The notes below the pieces were generated by a model, which saw only the letters and a list, made by a program, of their open reading frames with translations, was not told the DNA's origin and did not search any database. DNA of 59,296 bases from a virus. Each line of letters opens with the position of its first letter. Within the stretch, counting starts at the first letter, position 1. The stretch covers positions 1 through 59,296 of IMG/VR virus record IMGVR_UViG_3300039171_000065, one strand, 5' to 3'. Shown here piece after piece: positions 16,206-25,035 of this stretch. A program made the translations under genes and the position numbers.

Positions 16206-16730
16206 ATGATTATACTGATGAGAGGAACATCGTGTTCTGGAAAAGGAACTTTCATTGAAACATATTTTGGGCATGAAAGTTCCAACCACGTTTTGTCATC
16301 TGACAATTTTCGAGAGATGTTGTGTGGAACGGTAACAGAACAAACACAGAACAAAATTGTGTTTGATACAATTAGAATGGTTCTAGAGAACCGTTTGAGA
16401 AATCGCGTACCTTTGACCATTCTTGACGCCACACATATTCGATTCAAAGACTGTCAAGACGTGGTTGATCTGTCTAAAAAGTACCATACACCTATCATGG
16501 TAATTTCGATTCAGCCACCTTCTATCGAAGAGTTGAAGTCTAGAAACTTTGATCGTATGAAAGAAACAGGGTTCTTTGTACCAGAAGGGGTTCTTGAAAA
16601 GCATCATCATCGTTACACAGCTTCCATGGCCCCATTTATTAAAGAAGCAATGTACAACGAGTATCTCAAATTTACTGAAATTGACCAAGATTACAACGTG
16701 GTTCGTTTTGTTGAGGGGGTTGATAAGTGA
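16206..16730 (+). CDS. Polynucleotide 5'-kinase (Pnkp/PseT-type kinase domain)
   Basis: Single P-loop kinase domain, 174 residues: GTSCSGKGT at 7-15, SSDNFREML (about 37), ILDATHIR (about 78) and a lid segment FDRMKETGFFVPEGVLEKHHHRY. The arrangement is closest to the kinase module of bacterial Pnkp and T4 polynucleotide kinase. The T4 HAD phosphatase domain is absent. Its TGA overlaps the GTG of the phosphatase gene. Confidence 0.85.
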   Translation: MIILMRGTSCSGKGTFIETYFGHESSNHVLSSDNFREMLCGTVTEQTQNKIVFDTIRMVLENRLRNRVPLTILDATHIRFKDCQDVVDLSKKYHTPIMVISIQPPSIEELKSRNFDRMKETGFFVPEGVLEKHHHRYTASMAPFIKEAMYNEYLKFTEIDQDYNVVRFVEGVDK

Positions 16731-17530
16731 GTAAATTTGATCTTGATGAAATGATGATTGATCACGGCAACAGAGTCAAATCAGTACGTGTTGATGTCAA
16801 CAGATATAATGTGTACGCTATTGGTGACGTACATGGGTGTAATTCTGAGATGATAGAACTCATTGAAAAATGTCTTGTTCATTGTTACAAAGAGAAAAAA
16901 TTTGCAAAAATTTACTTGCTTGGTGACTTGATTGACAGAGGCCCAGATTTTTTTGAAGTTTTCTTGTCACTACAGCATACTTTTATCGAATGTATCATTG
17001 GAAATCATGAACTGAATTTCTACCTTGAACGAATGGGCAAAGAATGTCGTTCCCGTTCACGTAAAGTCTCTCATGACAAATTTGATGCATTGGAAGAACA
17101 GCATCAAGACTTTGTTATGAAGAGTATTGGTGATATGCCAAACGCAGCCATTGTAGAGCTTTTTGACGATACAGGTGATATGGATATGGTTCCTTTTCTT
17201 TTATCACATTCACCAATCAGGAATATTGAGTATATCGAAACAGATGGTGTTTACAGCACATTAAACGCACCACAATGCTGTATGCGATCAACACAAATCG
17301 ACATGAATGCCTTAGATAAAACAACGAATGGTTGTGTGTTGGTTCATGGGCACCAGTCATGGAACTTTAAACCAGTTCCTGAACAGTTAGAAGATCAAGA
17401 AAAATACAACAACAAAGTAATCAATATTGATTCCGGTTGTGTGTATGGAGAAAAGCTTACAGCACTTTGCTTAAATTCACTTGAAGTGATTGAGGTACAA
17501 GCTAAAAAGGCGTATAGTACACGCCACTGA
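16727..17530 (+). CDS. Metallophosphoesterase (Pnkp/PrpE/lambda-PP-like)
   Basis: Dinuclear-metal phosphatase, 267 residues, GTG start overlapping the kinase stop. Motifs: GDVHGC (Asp34, His36), GDLIDRGPD (about 65), GNHE (about 91), LSHSP (about 162), LVHGHQ (about 206) and a final DSGCVYG. The same fold supplies the 3'-end-healing phosphatase of bacterial Pnkp; it is also found in Ap4A hydrolases and protein phosphatases. Coupling to the kinase and ligase favours end healing of RNA. Confidence 0.85.
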   Translation: MSKFDLDEMMIDHGNRVKSVRVDVNRYNVYAIGDVHGCNSEMIELIEKCLVHCYKEKKFAKIYLLGDLIDRGPDFFEVFLSLQHTFIECIIGNHELNFYLERMGKECRSRSRKVSHDKFDALEEQHQDFVMKSIGDMPNAAIVELFDDTGDMDMVPFLLSHSPIRNIEYIETDGVYSTLNAPQCCMRSTQIDMNALDKTTNGCVLVHGHQSWNFKPVPEQLEDQEKYNNKVINIDSGCVYGEKLTALCLNSLEVIEVQAKKAYSTRH

Positions 17531-17559
17531 AACATTAACCAATGAGAGAAAGGTATATT

Positions 17560-18258
17560 ATGAGTGAAAATGAAATTAAGTTGTCAGACAAAACAATCAA
17601 GACTTTCAAGAAGCTATACAGCATCAACCAAAGCTTGAGAGTTCTTGACAGCAACACCACTGTGAAGTCTATCAATGAAACAAAAACTTTGGCAGCATAC
17701 GTAGAAATTGAAGAGAGTTTCCCTCGTGATTTCTGTGTGTATGATCTGGGTGAATTTATCAGTGTGTTGAGCATTGTTAATGAACCAGTGTTAGATTTCT
17801 CAAGTGATCGGTTTGTGATTGTAAAAAGCAGCGACAATTCCCAACGTTTGAAGTATATTGAAACAAGTCCTGATCTGATCACATCCTATTTTGAGAATGA
17901 AATCAGTCTCAAGTCAGAAGATATTGTTATTGACGTTGATGAAAAGAGCTTGAAAGCAGTCATGAAAAGTGCAGCTACCTTGCGACTTGAATACATTGGC
18001 TTTCGCGCTGACGGTGAGAACGTATATTTCACTACATTTAATCGCCGCGTAGATAGCGACAACCAAGAAATGAACGCCTTTACAATTGAGCTTGGCCCAT
18101 GTGAAGATACGTTTGATATCTTTTATCCAACAGAGATTATGACGGTTCTAGATGATGAGTGTGAATTCACATTCTCAAAAACACAGCGCATATCTCGTGT
18201 TCGTTGTGGTACTATGGAATACTGGATTGCCATGGACAAAGATTCTGAAATTCAATAA
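17560..18258 (+). CDS. 45: Sliding clamp gp45
   Basis: Trimeric processivity clamp for gp43 and co-activator of late transcription. 232 residues, close to T4 gp45 (228). Two-domain clamp features: KLSDKTIKTFKKLYSINQSLRV at the start, an acidic surface and a C-terminal IDENTITY-like block ISRVRCGTMEYWIAMD. The ATG is chosen because AGAGAAAGG lies just upstream. It is followed by both loader subunits and regA, the T4 order 45-44-62-regA. Confidence 0.9.
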   Translation: MSENEIKLSDKTIKTFKKLYSINQSLRVLDSNTTVKSINETKTLAAYVEIEESFPRDFCVYDLGEFISVLSIVNEPVLDFSSDRFVIVKSSDNSQRLKYIETSPDLITSYFENEISLKSEDIVIDVDEKSLKAVMKSAATLRLEYIGFRADGENVYFTTFNRRVDSDNQEMNAFTIELGPCEDTFDIFYPTEIMTVLDDECEFTFSKTQRISRVRCGTMEYWIAMDKDSEIQ

Positions 18259-18276
18259 TCGAGAGGGTTGATATTA

Positions 18277-19227
18277 ATGAGACATAATGAACGCGAAACG
18301 ATCTGGGTTGAAAAATTCAGACCAGATCGTGTGGAAGACGTAATTCTTCCACAAAGAATTAAGACGCAGTTTGAAGATATTGTCAAGGGAAACGAAGTTC
18401 CTAATATGCTTTTGTACGGTGGTGCTGGTGTAGGAAAAACAACAACAGCAAAAGCATTGTGTAAGGAAGTTGATACTGATTGGTTGATTATCAATATCTC
18501 AGAGGAATCAGGTATTGATACACTGCGAACAAAGATCAGAGATTTTGCATCAACACTTTCACTGACTGGCAAAGACAAAAAGAAGTGTGTGATTCTTGAT
18601 GAGTTTGATCATGCTAGTAATGCCTTACAAGCTGGCTTGCGAGGGTTCATTGAATCGTTTTCAAAGACATGTTCATTCGTTATGACGTGCAACTTTCCTA
18701 ATCGAATCATTGATCCTGTTAAGTCTAGGCTTGTTTGTATAGACTTTGGTGTGACCAAAGAAGAATCAATGAAGATGCAAGCTCAGATGTTCAAACGTGT
18801 TTCTGCCATTTTAGATTTTGAGCAGATTCCTTTTGACAAGCGAGTTGTGGTTAAGCTGGTACAGAAGTTCTATCCAGACAACCGCCGTATTCTGAATCAG
18901 ATTCAGCAATACTCAAAAGCGGGTGAGATTGATGAAGGCATTCTTTTAAACATCGAAGAGATGAGTATTGAGAAGCTGGTTCTGGCTATGAAGGGTAAGA
19001 AGTTTAAAGATGTTCGACAATGGTGTGCAGAGAACGCCAAGAACGATCTTACCAATACCTATACAATGCTATACGCTGAGTTGAAAAACTTTGTAGAGCC
19101 TTCGTCAGTGCCACAGGCGGTGATTACCATTGGCGACTACCAACGCTATGATAGTGTGGTTCCAGACAAAGAGATTCATATCTGCGCTTTGGCAACACAG
19201 ATCATGATGGAAGTTGATTTCCTATGA
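18277..19227 (+). CDS. 44: Clamp-loader ATPase gp44
   Basis: AAA+ subunit that opens and loads gp45. 316 residues (T4: 319). Walker A YGGAGVGKTTTAKAL (about 47-61), Walker B ILDEFDHA (about 106), sensor 1 FVMTCNFPNRI (about 130), SRC-like arginine-finger region DPVKSRL (about 147). An AGAGGG SD precedes the ATG. Stop overlaps the gp62 start (ATGA). Confidence 0.96.
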   Translation: MRHNERETIWVEKFRPDRVEDVILPQRIKTQFEDIVKGNEVPNMLLYGGAGVGKTTTAKALCKEVDTDWLIINISEESGIDTLRTKIRDFASTLSLTGKDKKKCVILDEFDHASNALQAGLRGFIESFSKTCSFVMTCNFPNRIIDPVKSRLVCIDFGVTKEESMKMQAQMFKRVSAILDFEQIPFDKRVVVKLVQKFYPDNRRILNQIQQYSKAGEIDEGILLNIEEMSIEKLVLAMKGKKFKDVRQWCAENAKNDLTNTYTMLYAELKNFVEPSSVPQAVITIGDYQRYDSVVPDKEIHICALATQIMMEVDFL

Positions 19228-19619
19228 GTGAGGTAAAGAGCGTTTTTGATTTTGTGAACGATATAGGCTTTACAAAAGAATACCTATATACAGAACAAAC
19301 AAAATCTAAGTATGAATCGTTCATTGTTAATCGTGCAATGAGTCAACACCCTGATTCAATCATGTATGCTAATGAGATGAATAAGTATCCTGAATTGAAT
19401 AAGCTGTTGCAACACGATTTCTACTTCTATGTACTGAGTCGAAAGAAGCGATACGGAAAATGGGCCAAGGCAGACAAAGAAGATGAGGCTGTTTTGAATC
19501 TCATTATAAAGCATTACAAGGTAAATCGAGTTCACGCAAAACAGTACCTTGAACTGATGACCGATGAAAACATCAAAGCACTAAAAAATACATATGAAGT
19601 TGGGGGATTGAAGAAATGA
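19224..19619 (+). CDS. 62: Clamp-loader small subunit gp62
   Basis: 131 residues with no ATPase motifs, coupled by ATGA overlaps to gp44 and regA, which is the gp62 position. T4 gp62 is 187 residues, so this is a shortened version. It includes FDFVNDIGFTKEYLY near the start and a helical body. The assignment depends on synteny plus weak similarity. Confidence 0.82.
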   Translation: MSEVKSVFDFVNDIGFTKEYLYTEQTKSKYESFIVNRAMSQHPDSIMYANEMNKYPELNKLLQHDFYFYVLSRKKRYGKWAKADKEDEAVLNLIIKHYKVNRVHAKQYLELMTDENIKALKNTYEVGGLKK

Positions 19620-20026
19620 GTCATATTGAATCAGTGATCAATAACATGGTAGAAATTGAAGTAGATGGTGATGACGGGTTTCGAAAAGTAAAAGAAACCT
19701 TGACACGAATGGGTGTCCCTGCTAAGAATGAAAAGAAGCTGTTTCAAAGTGTTCACATTCTACATAAGCAAGGTAAATACTATCTCTGTCATTTCAAAGA
19801 ACTTTTTGGCTTGGATGGTCGCGAATCCACAATTTCAGAGGGGGATATTGCAAGGCGTAATCGAATTGTACAAATGATGGTTGACTGGGAACTGGTTAAG
19901 ATGGTTAGTGAGTCTGAACTAACACCCATGGGCAAATCATCAATGGTCAAGGTTATTAAGCACAGCGAAAAAGATGAATGGACAACATCACAGAAATATG
20001 CAATCGGTGTTAAAAAGCGTAGTTGA
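19616..20026 (+). CDS. regA: RegA translational repressor
   Basis: Binds early mRNAs around their start codons and represses translation. FRKVKETLTRMGVPAKNEKKLFQSVHIL and YYLCHFKELFGLDGR match T4 RegA almost residue for residue (FLKVKETLTRMGI...LYQSCHIL; YYIVHFKEMLRMDGR). 136 residues versus 122. Coupled to gp62 by ATGA. Confidence 0.95.
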   Translation: MSHIESVINNMVEIEVDGDDGFRKVKETLTRMGVPAKNEKKLFQSVHILHKQGKYYLCHFKELFGLDGRESTISEGDIARRNRIVQMMVDWELVKMVSESELTPMGKSSMVKVIKHSEKDEWTTSQKYAIGVKKRS

Positions 20027-20056
20027 AATATAATCAATATTGAGAGGTAGTGAAAA

Positions 20057-20443
20057 ATGTCTAAAGGTAGCAAGAAAACTAAGAGTGATTCAGATAAGCG
20101 GTACTTTGCAGCATACAATGACACCAAACAGCGTCAGAAGCGCCTAGACCGTCATTTGCGTAAGCACCCCAACGATGGGCAGGCTAAGAAAGCAAAGCCG
20201 GTATATCGTCGCAAAAAGCCTATGAACAAGGGTGGTTGGTTGAATCGTGAAATGGCAAACTCTGTGTACATTGGAAAGATTGCTGGTAAGGATGATAGCG
20301 CGATTAACATCCTCAACAGCCTGACCAAACAAACTCAGTTTGCAATGGCTAGGTATTCTGCTATGATTCGTGCCACACATAATAGATTCAGGTTTGAGAA
20401 ACAGGAAAAGAAAATCAATCCACTAACTGGTTATTCTGGTTGA
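20057..20443 (+). CDS. Basic hypothetical protein, 128 aa
   Basis: Strongly basic N-terminal half (KRQKRLDRHLRKHP, KKAKPVYRRKKPMNKGG), then a helical region. Basic character and position in the replication operon suggest nucleic-acid binding, but no family is recognised. SD GAGAGG; ends just before a strong terminator. Confidence 0.7.
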   Translation: MSKGSKKTKSDSDKRYFAAYNDTKQRQKRLDRHLRKHPNDGQAKKAKPVYRRKKPMNKGGWLNREMANSVYIGKIAGKDDSAINILNSLTKQTQFAMARYSAMIRATHNRFRFEKQEKKINPLTGYSG

Positions 20444-20448
20444 ATGCT

Positions 20449-20476
20449 AGAGGGGTTTAATCACCCCTCTTTTTTT
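20449..20476 (+). terminator. Terminator of the clamp operon
   Basis: AGAGGGGT / ACCCCTCT stem, TTAATC loop and seven T residues. Confidence 0.92.
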
Positions 20477-20499
20477 ACTTTTTACACGGAGAAGAATTG

Positions 20500-21807
20500 A
20501 TGTCTATAGAATTGTTTAATGAGAAACAAAGACTTGCGTATGATCTTGTTACATCTGGTAAGAACGTTCATTTGGGTGGTCTTGGTGGTACAGGAAAGTC
20601 TTATGTATTGAATGTTCTTAGAGAGAATCTTGGCGAAAGAGCAGTTTTCTTAGCACCAACAGGTATCGCGGCTCTTAATATCAAAGGCGCTACAATCCAC
20701 AGTACGTTTGGTATACCTATTGGTGTATGTACAGAATATCTACGTAATCAAGTGTCAAAGAAAACAAAAGAGCTTTTTGAAGATGACTTGATTAAGACAA
20801 TTGTGTGTGACGAGATTTCTATGGTTCGGGCTGATGTTTTTTCTGCTATGGATCAAAAGCTTAGATTGATTAAGAGGAAGAATATACCGTTCGGTGGTGT
20901 GCAGATCATAGCCGTTGGTGATTTTGGTCAGTTGTCACCAGTTGTTAATAATAGAGGTGGTGAAGCAGATGTATTTAATCAAGAATTTAGCTCCCCGTTT
21001 TGCTTTACCACAGATGCATGGTCTGCCGCAAACTTAACACATATCGAACTTACAGATATCATTCGACAAACGGATGCAGAGTTAATTGGTCATTTGCAAA
21101 ATATACACTCTAAATTTGATGGGTACAAAGCTAGTCTTAACTACTTCAATGATAACTGTTTGTTAGATTACAAAATGAAGAAGGGAGTTGACCCAGATGA
21201 TATTGAAGATGGTGCTACATTCTTAACAACCACCAACAAAGACGCACAGGCTATCAATGAACAGGCTTACTCGTCACTTGAGGGGGTAGAGCAGGTTTAT
21301 AAAGGAACCTTGTTTGGGGGCTTTAGAGAGCGTCCTGCACCAGATTACTTAGCACTGAAAGTTGGTACTAAGGTTATGATCACAGCCAATGATCAATCTT
21401 ATAGAAATGGTGAGATTGGTTATGTATCAGAAATGGGCAAAACGTTCATTGAAGTAATGATTGATGAAGATACCGTACACAGAGTTATTCCCTATCGTTG
21501 GGCTGAATTTGAGTATAAGCGCAATGCAGAGGGTAATTTATACATGGAAGAAAAAGCAAGTTATATTCAGTTCCCTATTAAGCATGGATATGCAATCACA
21601 ATACATAAGAGCCAAGGATGCACACTTGAGAAAGCTATCATCAACATTCCAAGGGCATTTGCTCACGGTATGACGTATGTTGCACTTTCTAGGGTTAAGA
21701 CTTTGGAAGGCATTACACTCACAACTAAGCTTGCTCCTAGTGATATCATTTTTGATAAACAAGTTGGTGAATTTTACGCTGGAAAGTTCAACAACCTACT
21801 TACATAA
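20500..21807 (+). CDS. dda: Dda-like SF1B DNA helicase
   Basis: 5'-3' helicase acting at origins, on recombination intermediates and for displacing DNA-bound proteins. Walker A GGLGGTGKS (about 25-33), motif II CDEISMVRADV (about 105), GDFGQLSPV (about 146), and C-terminal KHGYAITIHKSQGCTLEKA with YVALSRVKTLEG. 435 residues (T4: 439). The ATG after the SD GGAGAAG is preferred to the TTG one codon earlier. Confidence 0.95.
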   Translation: MSIELFNEKQRLAYDLVTSGKNVHLGGLGGTGKSYVLNVLRENLGERAVFLAPTGIAALNIKGATIHSTFGIPIGVCTEYLRNQVSKKTKELFEDDLIKTIVCDEISMVRADVFSAMDQKLRLIKRKNIPFGGVQIIAVGDFGQLSPVVNNRGGEADVFNQEFSSPFCFTTDAWSAANLTHIELTDIIRQTDAELIGHLQNIHSKFDGYKASLNYFNDNCLLDYKMKKGVDPDDIEDGATFLTTTNKDAQAINEQAYSSLEGVEQVYKGTLFGGFRERPAPDYLALKVGTKVMITANDQSYRNGEIGYVSEMGKTFIEVMIDEDTVHRVIPYRWAEFEYKRNAEGNLYMEEKASYIQFPIKHGYAITIHKSQGCTLEKAIINIPRAFAHGMTYVALSRVKTLEGITLTTKLAPSDIIFDKQVGEFYAGKFNNLLT

Positions 21808-21810
21808 ATA
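21803..21810 (+). promoter_or_regulatory. Late promoter (CATAAATA)
   Basis: CATAAATA followed by G, overlapping the dda stop, 34 nt before the next start codon. It would give late expression to the 174-residue gene. Confidence 0.6.
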
Positions 21811-21843
21811 GTCTATACACAAATACTAAAATGGGGTTTCGCA

Positions 21844-22368
21844 ATGTTAACACTAACTGAGTACGTAGAATCTGATCACTGGATCAATAAAGTTGATGAA
21901 CAAATAGTTGAGATGACTGAGGGATACAGTCTAAGTTTTGATCAAAAAACATGCAAGACAGTTGTTCAGTTGTTTGATTCCGCAGATAAAATGGTCGTAG
22001 AGTGTAGTTTCGATAATTCAGAAATGGCGATTGCTCTTTTGGAAGAGTATTTTGACCTTGATGAAGGCGATCAAAATTGGAATGATAGCTATGACTGGGT
22101 AACATGTTCCAGAACAGTAATAGATGAGGCTCTTGAGTCTGTTGAGAAGTACATCCAACGTAATGCTGATGAATATCAGGTTCGGATTGACCATATCGAC
22201 AACGATGCATTCTTTGATGACTTGATGGGGATTGAAATTTTCTTTAATTCATCAAACAACAAGAATGACCTAAGTGCATTCATCAAAGAACTTAGTTACG
22301 ATATGATGAAAACATACGGCGCTCAGTCTTATGACTTTGATGGAATGAGTTGGAAAATCGCTCTTTAA
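21844..22368 (+). CDS. Hypothetical acidic protein, 174 aa, under a late promoter
   Basis: Not recognised. Acidic, mixed alpha/beta (LLEEYFDLDEGDQNWNDSYDWV). The N-terminus MLTLTEYVESDHW loosely resembles the capsid-targeting leader (aromatic at the F7 position, hydrophobic at 8) but lacks the exact Glu10, so packaging is only a possibility. It is a single-gene late unit between dda and the polymerase terminator-promoter. Confidence 0.65.
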   Translation: MLTLTEYVESDHWINKVDEQIVEMTEGYSLSFDQKTCKTVVQLFDSADKMVVECSFDNSEMAIALLEEYFDLDEGDQNWNDSYDWVTCSRTVIDEALESVEKYIQRNADEYQVRIDHIDNDAFFDDLMGIEIFFNSSNNKNDLSAFIKELSYDMMKTYGAQSYDFDGMSWKIAL

Positions 22369-22369
22369 A

Positions 22370-22377
22370 CATAAATA
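22370..22377 (+). promoter_or_regulatory. Late-promoter-like CATAAATA after the 174-aa gene
   Basis: Matches NATAAATA but is followed within 20 nt by a terminator, so any transcript would be stopped early. Possibly fortuitous. Confidence 0.3.
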
Positions 22378-22393
22378 CAAAAATTAAACCAAA

Positions 22394-22430
22394 GGGATGC
22401 TTGCGAGTATCCCTTTTTTTGTGGTAGAAT
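22394..22430 (+). promoter_or_regulatory. Composite terminator-promoter upstream of gene 43
   Basis: Terminator GGGATGCT-TGCG-AGTATCCC plus T7. The loop region TTGCGA (22401-22406) is also a -35, followed after 18 nt by TAGAAT (22425-22430). Transcription would start about 30 nt before the polymerase start. Confidence 0.7.
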
Positions 22431-22464
22431 ATATAAGTTATTAAGTCTAACTAGAGGTAATATT

Positions 22465-25026
22465 TTGAGCGATAACATGTTTTACACATTTTACAAAAAG
22501 CGCGGTAGCAAGATTCTTCTTCGATACGTCAAAAATGGGAAGAAATACGTAACTACTATGGATGACTACAAACCAAGCTTATACTTCCCTAATCAACAAA
22601 CGGATACAGATGATGAGGATGTCACCAAATCCATCTATGGCGAACCACTAAAGAAGAAAACATTTGACTCTATCAAAGATGCTGCATATTTCGGTAAAGA
22701 TTACGCAGAGATGGGTGGTTCTGTTATCTATGGTAATCGCTTGTTTGAGAATCAGGCTATCATAGAGATGTTTGAGGGGCAAACGCCACAATTCAAACGT
22801 GACCAAATTGATATTGGTATTACTGACATTGAAACCGATTATGATACATTCCCAAATCCACAAGAATGTAAGTATCAGATTCAACAGATCAACATTAAGA
22901 ACACTCGGGAACAATTTCACTATTCGTTTGGCTTGAAATCCTTTGATCAATCTAAATACGCGAACATTACAAAAACGTGTAAAGTAGTTCATACTCAGTT
23001 TGATACAGAAGAGGCTATGGTAGAAGCCTATATTCGTCACGTAGAAGATAAGAAATACGACTTAACCACTGGCTGGAACAGCGAAGATTTTGATATGCCA
23101 TATATCATTGAGCGCGGGCGCAAGATTCTAGGAAAGGCTATGGTGAATAGGTTATCTCCGTTCGGTTTGATCTATGAACGGGAAACCATGAACCAATGGA
23201 ATAATCCTATTATCAAGTATGAGATTGTAGGGCTTCCACACCTCGACTACATGCTTGTTTATAAAAAGCATACCTACACCCCTAGAGAGAACTACAAGCT
23301 TGATACAATAGCTCAGGTAGAGGGTGTGGCGGGTAAAACAGACTTCTCACACGTTGCAGGTAGTTTGAAAGATTTGTGGCAAGTTGATCCTGATCTTTAC
23401 ATTGCCTACAACATTCAGGATTGCGAAATCATTGATGATCTGGATAAGAAGCTTGGTTTGTTTGATCTGGTGTTTACGTTGGCATATACAACATTGTCAA
23501 ATTATCAAGACACAATAACAACCACTAAAATGTGGGAACAGTTTATTGCCAAGCATTTGTATAACAAGAATGTTGCTCCCTTGTTCAATCAGGTAGATAC
23601 ACCGGTACGCGAGTTTGAAGGGGCGTTTGTACACCCTACACAAGCGGGAAAGCATGATTGGGTTGTGAGCTATGACTTACAAAGCCTGTATCCTCACATT
23701 ATACAACAGGTCAACATCGGGCCTGAAACTATCGTAAATTATCGTGATCTTCCAGACGAAGTTAAAGGAATTGTTCACCCATCCAATAATGTTGAAAAGT
23801 TGTTGAATCGCCAAATCAATACAAGTGTTCTGAAAAAGTACAATCTTTCAATGGCGGCTAATGGAATATTCTATACAAAAGAGAAGCAATCATTTTTATC
23901 AGAATTAATGGAAGAAATGTATAATAACAGGGTAATGTATAAGAAGAAAAAGAAAGAAGCGGAAAATCTTCTTAAAGGTGGTGATGAGTCATATAGAGAC
24001 TTAGTAAATTACTATGAAAATCAACAAATGGGAATAAAAATCCTCATCAACGCTTTGTACGGCAGTCTTGGCCAACAAAACTTCTTATACTTTATGGTTG
24101 ATACCGCTGAATCAATTACTACCACTGGACAAATTGTGAACAAGTGGTGTTCGTACCAAACAAACGAATTTCTGTGTGACCTGTTTAAGAAAAAGGAAAA
24201 TTATATAGTAAGTGGAGATACTGACTCGGCATATTTTTCATTATCATCACTTGGAAATAATCTTATGAAGAAATATGATGGTGACAAAGACAAAGTAGTA
24301 ACAAAAATTGACGAATTTAGTGCTATCATAGAAAAAAGACTAAAAGAACAATGTTTAGATTTAGCAGAATATTTGAACTCTTACAAACAGGCTATGCACT
24401 GGTCACGAGAAGTGATAGCTGAATCAGCCATTCTTGTTGCCAAAAAGCGTTACGTCATGAAAGTTCTTGACGATGAGGGCAACCGCGTGGTAGAAAATCC
24501 TAAGTATAAGATCATGGGAATGGAATCTGTGAAAGGCTCTACTCCGTCATGGGCCAAGTCTCTGTTGGTGGAATGTTACAAAATTGCTCTAAGTGGTAAT
24601 GAAACAGACCTACACAAGATGGTTGCTAAATTTGAAAAAGAGTTTTACACTTACAAAATCGAGGACATTGCAATCCCAACAGGTGTAAACAACATTCTCA
24701 AATACGCAGATAAAGACAAAATATTTGGTAAAGGATCACCACGACAAGTCAAGGCAGCACTAATCCATAACTGGGTTATTGAAAAGTACGGGCTAAAGGT
24801 AACACCTATTGTAAAAGATGGGTCACGTATTAGAATGGTTGCACTACGTAAACCGAATCCTATCAACCAAGCTGTGATAGGATTCGAGGGAACCATGCCA
24901 ACAGAATTTGGCCTTGATAAGTACGTAGACAAGCGAGAACTGTTTACAAAAGGGTTTCTTGATCCTCTGAATCTGTTTCTGGCAGTGACAGACTGGACAC
25001 ACGAAGAAACCAACACACTATTTTAA
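22465..25026 (+). CDS. 43: DNA polymerase gp43 (family B)
   Basis: Replicative polymerase with proofreading, 853 residues (T4: 898). Exo I GITDIETDYDTF (about 119-130), Exo II TTGWNSEDFD (about 198), Exo III YNIQDCEIID (about 314). Pol A DLQSLYPHII (about 402), Pol B KILINALYGSLG (about 524), Pol C GDTDSAYF (about 585). TTG start supported by AGAGGT at the right spacing. The last residues ETNTLF may be the clamp-binding tail (T4 gp43 also ends in a clamp-binding peptide). Confidence 0.97.
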   Translation: MSDNMFYTFYKKRGSKILLRYVKNGKKYVTTMDDYKPSLYFPNQQTDTDDEDVTKSIYGEPLKKKTFDSIKDAAYFGKDYAEMGGSVIYGNRLFENQAIIEMFEGQTPQFKRDQIDIGITDIETDYDTFPNPQECKYQIQQINIKNTREQFHYSFGLKSFDQSKYANITKTCKVVHTQFDTEEAMVEAYIRHVEDKKYDLTTGWNSEDFDMPYIIERGRKILGKAMVNRLSPFGLIYERETMNQWNNPIIKYEIVGLPHLDYMLVYKKHTYTPRENYKLDTIAQVEGVAGKTDFSHVAGSLKDLWQVDPDLYIAYNIQDCEIIDDLDKKLGLFDLVFTLAYTTLSNYQDTITTTKMWEQFIAKHLYNKNVAPLFNQVDTPVREFEGAFVHPTQAGKHDWVVSYDLQSLYPHIIQQVNIGPETIVNYRDLPDEVKGIVHPSNNVEKLLNRQINTSVLKKYNLSMAANGIFYTKEKQSFLSELMEEMYNNRVMYKKKKKEAENLLKGGDESYRDLVNYYENQQMGIKILINALYGSLGQQNFLYFMVDTAESITTTGQIVNKWCSYQTNEFLCDLFKKKENYIVSGDTDSAYFSLSSLGNNLMKKYDGDKDKVVTKIDEFSAIIEKRLKEQCLDLAEYLNSYKQAMHWSREVIAESAILVAKKRYVMKVLDDEGNRVVENPKYKIMGMESVKGSTPSWAKSLLVECYKIALSGNETDLHKMVAKFEKEFYTYKIEDIAIPTGVNNILKYADKDKIFGKGSPRQVKAALIHNWVIEKYGLKVTPIVKDGSRIRMVALRKPNPINQAVIGFEGTMPTEFGLDKYVDKRELFTKGFLDPLNLFLAVTDWTHEETNTLF

Positions 25027-25035
25027 GGGTATAAA

